Shown: piece by piece, positions 43,154 through 51,533 of the stretch
Layout: each line of letters starts with the position of its first letter
How positions within the stretch are numbered: the stretch's first letter is position 1
NCBI GenBank assembly: GCA_947445775.1
Contig: CANFEB010000002.1
Coordinates: 1-64,000, forward strand
Direction: 5' to 3'
From: Oligoflexales bacterium
GTDB lineage: Bacteria; Bdellovibrionota_B; Oligoflexia; Oligoflexales; RGVZ01
DNA length: 64,000 nucleotides
Position numbers and translations under genes: made by a program
Notes under the pieces: model-generated
Database searches by the model: none
The model's input: the letters and a program-made list of their open reading frames with translations, nothing else
What the model was told of the DNA's origin: nothing

Positions 43154-44865
43154 CTTCTCTAGTTTTTTCCTGGGTGTTCATCTGGCAGTTTGGGCTAATC
43201 TCCCAAGCCAGCCAGGCAGCGTCGCCTGACGCCTTGCTGATTGAGCGCAATGCACGGCCTCTTTTAGCCGAGGGCACCCTCGAAGCACTTATTCCTTGGG
43301 AGACTCCCCTTGAGGGTTTTTTTGTCCGCAGCCACCACAACGTCCTGCCCGCTGCTACGGATGACTCGTGGACTGTCATGTTTGATGGTCTGCTGGCCAA
43401 GCCAAAAAAGATTTCCGTTGGTGAATTAAAGAAACGGAATCAAATCTCGTTTCATTCCCTGCTAGAGTGTTCTGGAAATGGTCGGGGGCTTTTTTCGCCC
43501 CAAGTCAGCGGCATTCAATGGCAGTGGGGTGCAGTTGGCAACGCCGAGTGGAGTGGTGTGTCGCTGGGCGATCTATTTGCGGAATTAGGCGTCAAAGCCA
43601 ATGCCGAATATGTGACGGTTGAAGGGTTTGACAAGCCGATCATCAAAAGTGATGCGAAGTTCGTTCGCAGCATTCCCCTAAAATTACTGATCGAAGCCAA
43701 GGCAATTCTCGCGTTTAAAATGAATCGCCAATGGATGCCGATTGTCCACGGCGGGCCGGTGCGCCTGGTTGTTCCAGGAATTTATGGTCAAAATTGGGTC
43801 AAGTGGGTCACCCGGATGACCTTTACCAACGAAGTCGACCAACGCATCTACGCCAAAAAGGCGTATCGCATGCCGGACAAGCCCGTGAAGCCCGGCGAGG
43901 CTTTGGATCCAGCTAAATTGGGCAAGCCGATTGAACACATCAGGGTCCAGTCGATTTTCACGGCACCCCCACGAGATGCCAAGCTCGCGGCTGGCCCGCT
44001 AGCACTGCGTGGCAAAACATTCTCGGGAACTGGTGCCATTAAAAAAGTCGAAATTTCCCTTGATGCCGGATCGTCGTGGCAGGCGGCGAAACTTTCCCGC
44101 GAGAATATAGCCTGGCAGGAGTTTGAATATGTGATGCAAGTCAGGGAAGGGAAATCCTACGAGGCTTGGGCCCGGGCCACAGACTCAATGGGCAATGTTC
44201 AGCCAGTCGAGCCGGAGTGGAATCCAAAAGGGTATTTGTATAACGCCGTCGATCGCGTGCGGTTTGTCGGGGATAGATCTGGCGCTTTTTTGGCAGAGGG
44301 CAAATCCTTGGCAGAGGCTCATTGTCAGACCTGCCACTCCATTGACATGGCAGAGGGGCAAAGGCTTTCTAAAAACGCATGGAAGGAAACCATTAAAAAA
44401 ATGGCCGACTTTGGCTTGGGTGGTGGAGCAGGATTGCCTGATGGCGATGTGGAAAAGATCGCCGCATATTTTTCAGGGAGATTTCCCCCCGGAATGCCCG
44501 GCGAAGAAGGCGCCTCGCGGCGCGTGGATTTGTCTGCCGCGCCATCGTCTTTGGTGGGTGCGCGGGCGAACTCTGGTGGTTTAGCTAAAAATGAAGTGGT
44601 CAGCGGCGCGCGTGGAAAGAAATTATTCGCCGTTTATTGCGCAGCCTGTCACGGCGCCAACGGTGATGTGAGGGGCAATGAAGGCGGTGACGAGGGTAAC
44701 CTTGCTTTGTCCGGCCCCGTCTTGAAAGGTCGTGCCTTGACGGATGCGACATTCTGGTCAAGTGTGGTGAATGGGAAGCGCAATATGCCTCCTTTTAAGG
44801 ATGTGCTGACCAGCGCGCAAATTGCAGATATCAGAGCTTGGATTCAGTTGCCCCAAAACAAATAA
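43054..44865 (+). CDS. Sulfite-oxidase-like molybdoenzyme fused to two cytochrome c domains
   Basis: A 603-residue exported oxidoreductase. A molybdopterin-binding sulfite-oxidase domain (about residues 70-270) has the metal-ligating Cys139 in LLECSGNGRG. A dimerisation domain (about 285-400) follows, and then two c-type cytochromes with CQTCH (424-428) and CAACH (529-533). This resembles SorA/SorB or SoxCD-type enzymes, here fused, passing electrons through its own hemes. ATG 43054 is the only clear start and overlaps the previous gene by 100 bp. The N-terminus is arginine-rich with a hydrophobic segment ending ASQAAS near residue 57; Tat export is likely but the twin-arginine context is not canonical. 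Confidence 0.78.
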   Translation: MRDRLRCKRRRLKQCLPKRFLYGRFGAAIRRSLASLVFSWVFIWQFGLISQASQAASPDALLIERNARPLLAEGTLEALIPWETPLEGFFVRSHHNVLPAATDDSWTVMFDGLLAKPKKISVGELKKRNQISFHSLLECSGNGRGLFSPQVSGIQWQWGAVGNAEWSGVSLGDLFAELGVKANAEYVTVEGFDKPIIKSDAKFVRSIPLKLLIEAKAILAFKMNRQWMPIVHGGPVRLVVPGIYGQNWVKWVTRMTFTNEVDQRIYAKKAYRMPDKPVKPGEALDPAKLGKPIEHIRVQSIFTAPPRDAKLAAGPLALRGKTFSGTGAIKKVEISLDAGSSWQAAKLSRENIAWQEFEYVMQVREGKSYEAWARATDSMGNVQPVEPEWNPKGYLYNAVDRVRFVGDRSGAFLAEGKSLAEAHCQTCHSIDMAEGQRLSKNAWKETIKKMADFGLGGGAGLPDGDVEKIAAYFSGRFPPGMPGEEGASRRVDLSAAPSSLVGARANSGGLAKNEVVSGARGKKLFAVYCAACHGANGDVRGNEGGDEGNLALSGPVLKGRALTDATFWSSVVNGKRNMPPFKDVLTSAQIADIRAWIQLPQNK

Positions 44866-44888
44866 TTGGTTTCAGGATGAGGTGTTTC

Positions 44889-45497
44889 ATGGCTTTTTTT
44901 CGCAAAACTGGATTTTTTTTGACGGTTGCCGTGACAATTTGTGCGACGCTTTCTGGCTGCGGTTGGCAGTCTATTCCTCAGTCGAAAAATGCGGTCGATG
45001 CTGCTGCGGCAGAGGTTTTCAATCAGTACAAACGTCGCGCTGATTTAATTCCAAATCTAGTCTCGACGGTCCAGGGTTATGCGAAGCACGAAAGCAAAAC
45101 CCTGATCGATGTTACCGAGGCCAGGGCCAAGGCGACCAGCGTCACGGTGGATCCTTCCAAAGTTTCTCCAGCGCAGTTGCTGGAGTTTCAAAGGGCGCAA
45201 GGATCATTGAGTCAAGCCTTGGGCAGGCTTATGGTTGTGTCGGAAAACTATCCGCAGTTGAAGGCTGATGCGAACTTCCGTGACCTTCAAGCCCAACTAG
45301 AAGGAACTGAAAATCGCATCACCGTGGCGCGCCAACGGCACATCGAGTCCATCAAGTCGTTCAACGATTTGGTCACGGTCCCTCCTTACAGTTGGACCAA
45401 TGGCCTGCTGTATCATTTTGAAAAAATGGCGCAGTGGGATGTTTCTGCTGCGGAGAAGCCAACCGTTGAGGCGGCCCCGAAGGTGGAATTTAAATAA
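44889..45497 (+). CDS. lemA: LemA family lipoprotein
   Basis: A 202-residue LemA protein. ATG 44889 has GAGG six bases upstream and begins a signal with lipobox LSGC. The helical body shows the family core: QYKRRADLIPNLVSTVQGYAKHESKTL and SENYPQLKADANFRDLQAQLEGTENRITVARQR. LemA proteins are small helical envelope proteins of unclear role. The next gene starts right after its stop, as usual for LemA with a TPM protein. Confidence 0.9.
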   Translation: MAFFRKTGFFLTVAVTICATLSGCGWQSIPQSKNAVDAAAAEVFNQYKRRADLIPNLVSTVQGYAKHESKTLIDVTEARAKATSVTVDPSKVSPAQLLEFQRAQGSLSQALGRLMVVSENYPQLKADANFRDLQAQLEGTENRITVARQRHIESIKSFNDLVTVPPYSWTNGLLYHFEKMAQWDVSAAEKPTVEAAPKVEFK

Positions 45498-46310
45498 ATG
45501 CCGGGAAAATTCTCTGCACACCCGCTGATGCTTTTTTGCGCCGTGCTGCTGGCTTTTTTCTGGCCAGTGGTGCGGGCAGAATCGTCAGAGGTGGGGTCTA
45601 AAATTACGGGTCAATTTATGGATCAAATCCCGGCGCTGACCACCCCGGTGACTGACCTTGCTGGGATGATTTCATCCGAGACTAAAAATACGTTGGATCA
45701 AATTCTGTATCGCCTTCGTGAGGGCGGCGGCAGCCAAATTGCGGTTTTGACCGTGCCGGATTTGGGCGGAATGTCCATTGAAGAAGCTGGAATTAAGGTC
45801 GGGGAAAAGTGGAAGATCGGTGAAGCGGGAACAGACCGTGGTGTGATCCTCCTGATTGCCAAGAGCGAACGCAAGATGCGCATCGAAGTGGGGCAGGGGA
45901 ACGAAGGAGCGCTGCCCGATGTTATTGCCAAGCGGATCATTGCAGAGGTGATCGCTCCGAAATTCCGTGCAAGCGGCGTTGATGACGGCGTTGTCGCGGG
46001 AGTTTTGCAAATCATTCGGCACACGGATCCAGAGTTTGATGTCGGATCAATCCGGCAATCTCGGGGACAGGGCGGTTCTCGTCGAGGGTCCGGGGGCGGA
46101 TTGTTCGGCCTGTTTCCCTTCATTATTTTAATTGGATTCGTCATCCGCGTTTTGTCAGCATTCAATGGTCCCGGCGGCCATTACGGAAACAACTTGCGCC
46201 GGTCTGGATTTGGCGGCGGTTTTGGTGGTGGTTTTGGCAGCGGCGGTGGCGGTGGTTTTGGTGGCGGTGGCGGTGGTTTTAGTGGTGGAGGGTCGTCAGG
46301 CGGATGGTAA
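45498..46310 (+). CDS. TPM-domain membrane protein (YgcG type)
   Basis: A 270-residue protein: signal peptide (cleaved near VVRAES, about residue 29), TPM domain (VTDLAGMISSETKNTLDQIL... to VLQIIRHTDPEF), one transmembrane helix (LFGLFPFIILIGFVIRVLS) and a glycine-rich tail ending FSGGGSSGGW. This is the standard YgcG architecture. TPM domains are linked to envelope maintenance, with uncertain enzymology. ATG directly abuts the lemA stop. Confidence 0.88.
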   Translation: MPGKFSAHPLMLFCAVLLAFFWPVVRAESSEVGSKITGQFMDQIPALTTPVTDLAGMISSETKNTLDQILYRLREGGGSQIAVLTVPDLGGMSIEEAGIKVGEKWKIGEAGTDRGVILLIAKSERKMRIEVGQGNEGALPDVIAKRIIAEVIAPKFRASGVDDGVVAGVLQIIRHTDPEFDVGSIRQSRGQGGSRRGSGGGLFGLFPFIILIGFVIRVLSAFNGPGGHYGNNLRRSGFGGGFGGGFGSGGGGGFGGGGGGFSGGGSSGGW

Positions 46311-46960
46311 CGGACAGTGCAAAAATAAAAATTCCTGATTGGATTGCAAACCGGTTGGACCTGGCGGGGCTTGCCACGGTGGAGCATGAGATCTCGGCTG
46401 CCGAGGAGAATACCTCCGGCGAACTTGTCGTGGCCTTGGCACGTCGTTCATCGGCTATCGGGCATGTTCCTTTGATTGTGGCCCTTCTTGGCGGCGTGGG
46501 CGTCCTTGAAATCGCCTGGTCCATGGAAGTTTCCCAGATCACGACCGTGGGAGGGCTTTTTCTGGTTGTTGTCGCCTCGTTTTTTATGGCTCGAATTCCC
46601 TTGGTTCAGCGCTTATGCACGTTGAAGCAGGACCGCGACGTCCAGGCTCAAAATGCTGCGGCCGCTGAATTTTTGCGGGCACGAGTCAGCCGCACAGAGG
46701 CTGCCACGGGAGTTCTAATTTACATTTCGCTCTTGGAACACCGCGTGGTGGTGCTCGGTGATTCAGCCATTGCTGCAAAGGTGCAGCAAAGCGATTGGGA
46801 CGGCATGGTGGCCGCTATTTTAATTGGCATCAAAAACAAAGACTTTGCGGGCGGGCTGACAAAGGCCGTTGCAGCCGCAGGCAAATTATTGGCGCTACAT
46901 TTTCCTGCAACCGCCGATAATCCTAACGAGCTGCACAACGCGGTGCGATTCATTGATTGA
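46304..46960 (+). CDS. Second TPM-domain membrane protein
   Basis: A 218-residue protein with two transmembrane helices (VPLIVALLGGVGVLEIAW and ITTVGGLFLVVVASFFM) and a TPM-type domain after them (RTEATGVLIYISLLEHRVVVLGD-like segment and LTKAVAAAGKLLALHFP). It resembles the partner TPM proteins that follow LemA and YgcG in many genomes. Its start overlaps the previous gene by seven bases. The stop lies inside a 12-bp tandem repeat. Confidence 0.8.
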   Translation: MVTDSAKIKIPDWIANRLDLAGLATVEHEISAAEENTSGELVVALARRSSAIGHVPLIVALLGGVGVLEIAWSMEVSQITTVGGLFLVVVASFFMARIPLVQRLCTLKQDRDVQAQNAAAAEFLRARVSRTEAATGVLIYISLLEHRVVVLGDSAIAAKVQQSDWDGMVAAILIGIKNKDFAGGLTKAVAAAGKLLALHFPATADNPNELHNAVRFID

Positions 46961-46991
46961 ATCCTAGATTGAAGCCTAGATTGAAGCCTAG
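46955..46991. repeat. Three copies of a 12-bp repeat at a gene end
   Basis: GATTGAATCCTA, GATTGAAGCCTA and GATTGAAGCCTA in tandem (plus G). The stop codon TGA (46958-46960) of the second TPM gene lies in the first copy, and the convergent gene ends three bases after the last. Confidence 0.85.
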
Positions 46992-46993
46992 TT

Positions 46994-47386
46994 TTACATC
47001 TTCTTTTTCAAATCGAAATGAGTCAGCACGGACTCCAACACATGGGCATCATCGTTGAAGCAGCCGGCATTCTTGAAGTCGGGCGTATGATCATTTTCTG
47101 TGACCAGATAATCAATCGCCGCTAAGGCGTAGGGAACGAATTGTGCACCTGGCGTATCGATGCAGAGCGCAAGCAAGCGCAGAGCGCGGGTCAGAAGTTC
47201 GCGGCCGACCTTGGCATCCGGATGCTGAGTCCGTTCAGCGACTTTCAGGCGGGTTTCAAAGGCATTGACCGAGCTTTGAATCCTGCGAAAAACTTCTTCA
47301 TGATGAAGGATTCTTTTTAGCAGGGCCGAGTAACCGGCGGGCGCGTTGGGATTGTCTTGAAGCGGCACAAAAAGTTCATTGGTCAT
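46994..47386 (-). CDS. Hypothetical protein with a weak DUF1232-like C-terminus
   Basis: A 130-residue soluble protein. The C-terminal AAIDYLVTENDHTPDFKNAGCFNDDAHVLESVL follows the pattern of DUF1232 (a hydrophobic helix, then DxxPD and a G-DD motif), but with differences at the first Asp and Pro positions. The N-terminal part is helical with no named domain. Function unknown. Confidence 0.5.
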   Translation of the reverse strand: MTNELFVPLQDNPNAPAGYSALLKRILHHEEVFRRIQSSVNAFETRLKVAERTQHPDAKVGRELLTRALRLLALCIDTPGAQFVPYALAAIDYLVTENDHTPDFKNAGCFNDDAHVLESVLTHFDLKKKM

Positions 47387-47463
47387 GGTGAAGCCTCGGG
47401 AATATTGAATGATTGATTAAATGTTTGAATGGCTGATTGTGCATCACAATTTTTGTTGACGTT

Positions 47464-47496
47464 GCAGAGTTAGTTTAAGTGTCATACAAACTCTGC
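47464..47496. promoter_or_regulatory. 8-bp inverted repeat before the propeller-like gene
   Basis: GCAGAGTT (47464-47471) and AACTCTGC (47489-47496) are perfect inverted arms with a 17-base loop. They lie 43 bp before the gene at 47540 and just after TTGACG (47456-47461), a possible -35. A regulator site or leader hairpin is possible. Confidence 0.35.
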
Positions 47497-47539
47497 AGGA
47501 CAAGAAATCAAAAACGTATCGATTTTACAAGGAGTTGCC

Positions 47540-48727
47540 ATGCGCTGGAACTTATTGAATGTTCTATCTAGTTTTCATTGTGTGATTGCGGCCGCAGGGA
47601 TTGGCTTTGGGCTGGGACAGCCAGCTTTAGCGTCGAAAGTCACTGATTTTGCTGAAGTTTTCGGAGTCAGTGCGCCTTCTGAACCCGTGTTGCTCACCAA
47701 GATGGACATCGGAGAGCCCTATGATTCCATGATTTTCCATGATGGCTACCTGTGGGTCGGGCAAAATCGGAAGGAGTTTAATGCCAATTATCGGGTTTCT
47801 ATATTTGGTCGCGACGGCCAGCGGATCCACGAAGTTAGCCTGAAGCATACAGCCTATACCGTCCACCCTTACGGCCAAGGCGCTATCATCGTTACGGGGA
47901 CGAGTTCTTCACCTAATTTGACGGCATGGACCGTTATTCGGGCTGGAGCTGGGGGCTTTACCACGGAACACCACTGGATTCCGGCGGAAGCTTGGAGCAA
48001 TGGCTGGCTGGGCACCTTGGGTGGAAAAGAGTTTTTCCTGGATATAGGCGGCAATTCAGATGATTCAGATGGTTCAATGGATCCCAACTTGCCAGCTCAA
48101 ACCATCTTTACCGTAAATCGTTCCAGCGCACCGTCTTATTTGAAAATGCGCCTGCGTGGTCCGGTTTCTGGTTTTAAACACGGCAATCAGTTCATCATCC
48201 TTCGCAAAGACAGTATCGCGTCACCTGCTGGCAAGGTTGTGATTGTCGATCCAGCGTCTGGCACCAGTCGGGATGTGTTGGATCGCCAGTTGGACCGTCC
48301 CGGTGAGCCCGTGATTATGCCGGATGGCGAACGCTTGGTCGTCGCCGAGGCCAACCGTGGAATCGTCCATTTTGCAAATCTCCGCACCGGAGAAAAAGTC
48401 GAATTCGAAACGGGAGGTTCCCCCAAGTCTGTGACGGTTGCCGGCACTTGCTTGATTGTTGGGATGGAAGTTGAAAAGAAGGGCATGGTGTTGAAAGCTC
48501 CGGCCAACGGTCCCGTGGAAATGGTCGGCTCCTTTGACTTTAATTCTTTCGGAGAATCATTCCGCGGTCTGCGCCGTGTTGCTGCAGATGTGGCCTCCGG
48601 CACGATCTATGGCCTTTCGGCTTACCCCTGCAATCCAATTGTGCAGAGTTGTCCGGATACTTGGAATGCAGTGGTTGCCAATCCTGTGGCCGGACGTGAA
48701 GCGATTATTGAGAAGTGTTCGAAATAA
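47540..48727 (+). CDS. Secreted beta-propeller-like protein
   Basis: A 395-residue exported protein with a signal peptide ending near ALAS (residue about 32). The repeating pattern of short strands (GYLWVGQNRKEFN, GKVVIVDPASGTSRDVLDRQLDRPGEPVIMPDGERLVVAE, GSPKSVTVAGTCLIVG) suggests a WD40/NHL-type propeller. No enzyme residues can be assigned. AAGGAG precedes ATG. Confidence 0.55.
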   Translation: MRWNLLNVLSSFHCVIAAAGIGFGLGQPALASKVTDFAEVFGVSAPSEPVLLTKMDIGEPYDSMIFHDGYLWVGQNRKEFNANYRVSIFGRDGQRIHEVSLKHTAYTVHPYGQGAIIVTGTSSSPNLTAWTVIRAGAGGFTTEHHWIPAEAWSNGWLGTLGGKEFFLDIGGNSDDSDGSMDPNLPAQTIFTVNRSSAPSYLKMRLRGPVSGFKHGNQFIILRKDSIASPAGKVVIVDPASGTSRDVLDRQLDRPGEPVIMPDGERLVVAEANRGIVHFANLRTGEKVEFETGGSPKSVTVAGTCLIVGMEVEKKGMVLKAPANGPVEMVGSFDFNSFGESFRGLRRVAADVASGTIYGLSAYPCNPIVQSCPDTWNAVVANPVAGREAIIEKCSK

Positions 48728-48742
48728 CTGAAAAAAATTTGC

Positions 48743-48772
48743 TTGACTGAACTAGAGCTGTCCGAGGATAAC
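48743..48772 (+). promoter_or_regulatory. Candidate promoter of the lipoprotein gene at 48845
   Basis: TTGACT (48743-48748, 5/6) and GATAAC (48767-48772, 4/6) with an 18-bp spacer. The gene has GGAGG and a strong terminator, so it looks like a self-contained, well-expressed unit. Confidence 0.45.
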
Positions 48773-48844
48773 GAGGTCAGCTTTATCAAAGAGTAGTTTT
48801 AGAAGACACCAAGAGCCCAAGTAGGGCCAAAATTGGAGGAACGC

Positions 48845-49600
48845 ATGATGTTCGTTCGTATTCTTGCTAGTAGTGCAATGTTCAGTCTGGCTTTGTCGGG
48901 ATGCGGCATGGTTGATGATCATTCGCTTGACGCTGCCAAGGTTCTCTCAGTCGAAACCCGCAATGTTGATGATTTGAATGTTACCGTGAAGGAAGTTGAG
49001 ACCTCTGCAGCAGTGCGCGCATCCCTCGCAGCGGATTTTGCTTCTGTCGAAAGTGTAAAAGCTAAAACCCTCGTGAAGCCGGAAAACGATGATCTCGGCG
49101 TCATCGATGCCACCTTGGACGAGATCATTAATATCGGCAAGAAGGTTTGGGCGGTTGTGGTCGCTGGCAAACCCGTCATGAATGTGAAATTTGATTTCGC
49201 CACGGCAATGCCAAAAGGCATCACCGCGGCTTCAGAGTTGCATGGTTTCTCTGACCTTCAGTTCAAGTCTTTTGAGTACGCCGGCACTAACACGTACGGG
49301 TTCGAAGTATTCAAGGTCCAGTACACGGTGGTTTACCAGTACGCTGGCGCCTTCGGTGGCAAGGGTGCTTACATCGCAAGCGCTTCCATCGTGCCTCAGA
49401 ACGTTTCAGTCCTTTGGGGCTATAGCCTCGGCATGAACGTCGACAATGTGTCTGTGTCCAACCTTGGCACCAGTGAAAGCCCGGTCGCTGGCATGAACCT
49501 GATGGCTAACATCAAGGTCAGCACGGTATTGAAGGCAGTCGAAATCAATGAGCTCTTTGCGATTCGCGGCGACACCGGTATGTTGACCCGCGTGCACTAA
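48845..49600 (+). CDS. Lipoprotein of unknown function, single-gene unit
   Basis: A 251-residue lipoprotein: MMFVRILASSAMFSLALSGC ends in a lipobox. A helical linker of about 60 residues precedes a beta-rich domain (residues about 90-250) rich in Gly and Asn. No family recognised. GGAGG precedes the start; promoter before and terminator after suggest strong, independent expression. Codon use favours GCC, GGC and AAG like its neighbours. Confidence 0.65.
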   Translation: MMFVRILASSAMFSLALSGCGMVDDHSLDAAKVLSVETRNVDDLNVTVKEVETSAAVRASLAADFASVESVKAKTLVKPENDDLGVIDATLDEIINIGKKVWAVVVAGKPVMNVKFDFATAMPKGITAASELHGFSDLQFKSFEYAGTNTYGFEVFKVQYTVVYQYAGAFGGKGAYIASASIVPQNVSVLWGYSLGMNVDNVSVSNLGTSESPVAGMNLMANIKVSTVLKAVEINELFAIRGDTGMLTRVH

Positions 49601-49626
49601 GCCAGCGTTTGTTTGGATGAATTAAC

Positions 49627-49663
49627 AAAGGGCCAGCCTCAACAGGCTGACCCTTTGCTTTTT
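49627..49663 (+). terminator. Rho-independent terminator
   Basis: AAAGGG-c-CAGCCT, loop CAAC, AGGCTG-a-CCCTTT, then GCTTTTT. The stem has 12 pairs with one mismatch and ends in a five-T run, 26 bp after the lipoprotein stop. Confidence 0.92.
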
Positions 49664-49721
49664 CAGCAGCAACCAGAATGACGTGTTCCACCAAAAACGA
49701 GACCAGACAGCCCAGAACGGG

Positions 49722-50297
49722 TCAAATGCCCAAGTCGTCTCCAGAAGCACGTCGATTGCTGCTCAAGGACTCACCTTCCTCACGCTCACGCGCTTTGGCA
49801 AGAGAGTCAGTCAAATGATTAAGTTCTTCCGCGACATCCTGAAAAGCATCGCCTTTTTTGACAGAAATTCGTTTCGACAAGTCACCATTGGCCATGGAGC
49901 GGACATGTTTTCGGAATCCTACCGTCGACCCAACCATCTGCTGGGTAACTCTTAACGAAACCGCAATTGATACGGCGACGTAACCGACCAAAACTAGCAG
50001 TGCCCAGATCCGGACCCCTTCAATGTGATGGTATACCTGAGCGATGGTGGCGTCATCAGCCTGGGATGTATCAATGAAGGTATTCGCAAACATCTCGAGG
50101 TTCTTGTAAAAAAGAAACGATAAGACTAGCGAAAACATTGCTGCCGCCAAGGCATTATAGGCAGCGATTCGCAACTGGATCACGGGTTGAAACATCATGC
50201 CGGTAACCGTTCTCTTGGTTGCGGATTTTCCTGATCGCGGCGGACGATTCATCGGAGAATCTGGGCCCACCAAAGTCAATTTTGATTTGTCCTTCAC
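49722..50297 (-). CDS. Two-TM HAMP-domain protein
   Basis: A 191-residue membrane protein: transmembrane helices AAYNALAAAMFSLVLSFLFY and IWALLVLVGYVAVSIAVSL enclose a short periplasmic loop, followed by a HAMP domain (RVTQQMVGSTVGFRKHVRSMANGDLSKRISVKKGDAFQDVAEELNHL, split here) and an acidic tail. It has no kinase or chemotaxis output domain, so it is a stand-alone HAMP protein. The start is GTG 50297, supported by AAGGAGGT at good spacing. Confidence 0.8.
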   Translation of the reverse strand: MKDKSKLTLVGPDSPMNRPPRSGKSATKRTVTGMMFQPVIQLRIAAYNALAAAMFSLVLSFLFYKNLEMFANTFIDTSQADDATIAQVYHHIEGVRIWALLVLVGYVAVSIAVSLRVTQQMVGSTVGFRKHVRSMANGDLSKRISVKKGDAFQDVAEELNHLTDSLAKAREREEGESLSSNRRASGDDLGI

Positions 50298-50434
50298 GAA
50301 ACACCTCCTTTTCCCACTAAGGAGTCATTCGGTGGATATCAGAAAAACTAAATGTTTTTTTAAAAGTATTTTTTAAATCCATGAAATCATTGGTTTTATT
50401 GCGCCATTTCAACTTTCATTGGCGGATCGATTGA

Positions 50435-50477
50435 GGTGACTTCGCTGAAAATTTTCACTTCGCTGAAAAAAGTCACC
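50435..50477. repeat. Nested direct and inverted repeats before the CAP gene
   Basis: GGTGACTT (50435-50442) and AAGTCACC (50470-50477) are inverted arms. Between them lie two direct copies of ACTTCGCTGAAAA (50439-50451 and 50457-50469) 18 bp apart. This 43-bp structure sits 80 bp before the CAP-domain gene; a regulator site is possible. Confidence 0.45.
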
Positions 50478-50556
50478 CCGCGTCAATCACTGCCAAAAAT
50501 CGAAGTTTGGTGCGGTCCGGAGTCAAGTCCGAGCAACTTCAGGCCGATACCAACCC

Positions 50557-51519
50557 ATGGTGAATACCTTGAAATTCTTGAAGTCAGCTGCGTTCGCGCT
50601 AGGGCCCGGATGGGCATTGGCATTTGCACCCATAACGGCCTGCAAGGCCAAGCCGAGCAGTCAGGGAAGTTCCAAGCAGGTTTCTTGGAATAACAATGGC
50701 AATGGAATTTCCTTAGTCGCTGGCACGAGCGTGACTGGCGATGCCAAGTCGTTGATCTACGCCACAGTTCGCGATGCGGCTGCCGTCGTTGCCTTTTGTC
50801 CGGACACCGTCAGTGCCTGCAGCACACGCCAGATTCCGGCAGTTCCTGGGCGGCTCGTCAAATCTACGGGAACAGCCGTGACTTGGGCGAGTGTCGTCGA
50901 GTTTGATCTCAAGGAAATAACAAAATTTAGTGCCTTCGTCCGGATGGCGGGTGGAGGACTCGTTTGCGCGGAATTTACGTCTGAGACCACCCTTCTGGGC
51001 CCAGTGATTGTTGTGGTCCCTGTGTCAGGCACGACTTCACAGAGCCCCAGTTTGTGTGCAGGGTCTGATCCTGCGGCCCTCGGTAACGGAGCCTTGCGGC
51101 AAATGCTTGTGGAAAATATCGCAACGCCGCCGGTGCAATCCGGAAGCGATTGGGTGCCGAATCCAGAAGGGTCATTGCTTTCTGATGCGGAACGGGAATT
51201 GGTTCGCCGGACGAATGAGATTCGCGCAACGGCCGGCTTGCCACCGCTCCTGGTCTCCAGCCAATTGATGATGTTGGCGCGGTCTTGGGCCCAAAGCGTT
51301 GCTTTCAGAATGTCCGCCAATGAACACAGCACCTACGGTGTCGCCGAAAATACCTGCTGCTCACCGCCGGGGCCCTTTACGGCACTGCAGGCAGTTGGGA
51401 TCTGGCAGTACAGCCCGGACGCCAACGAAAAGATGTTGGCAAGGGCAGCACGCTATATCGGGGTAGGCAGCGCGATGGATGCGTATGGTAACTTTTACTG
51501 GTACCAACAGTTTCTCTGA
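50557..51519 (+). CDS. CAP (SCP-like) domain lipoprotein
   Basis: A 320-residue lipoprotein (lipobox ITAC near residue 29) with an N-terminal beta-rich region and a C-terminal CAP domain (about residues 210-320): LVRRTNEIRATAGLPPLLVSS, then SWAQSVAFRMSANEHSTYGVAENT and GVGSAMDAYGNFYWYQQF. CAP proteins are secreted proteins of diverse role with a His-rich cleft; one His (EHS) and the AEN pattern are visible, though the domain is shorter than usual. The ribosome site is weak. Confidence 0.75.
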   Translation: MVNTLKFLKSAAFALGPGWALAFAPITACKAKPSSQGSSKQVSWNNNGNGISLVAGTSVTGDAKSLIYATVRDAAAVVAFCPDTVSACSTRQIPAVPGRLVKSTGTAVTWASVVEFDLKEITKFSAFVRMAGGGLVCAEFTSETTLLGPVIVVVPVSGTTSQSPSLCAGSDPAALGNGALRQMLVENIATPPVQSGSDWVPNPEGSLLSDAERELVRRTNEIRATAGLPPLLVSSQLMMLARSWAQSVAFRMSANEHSTYGVAENTCCSPPGPFTALQAVGIWQYSPDANEKMLARAARYIGVGSAMDAYGNFYWYQQFL

Positions 51520-51533
51520 TTTTCTGTCATTGC

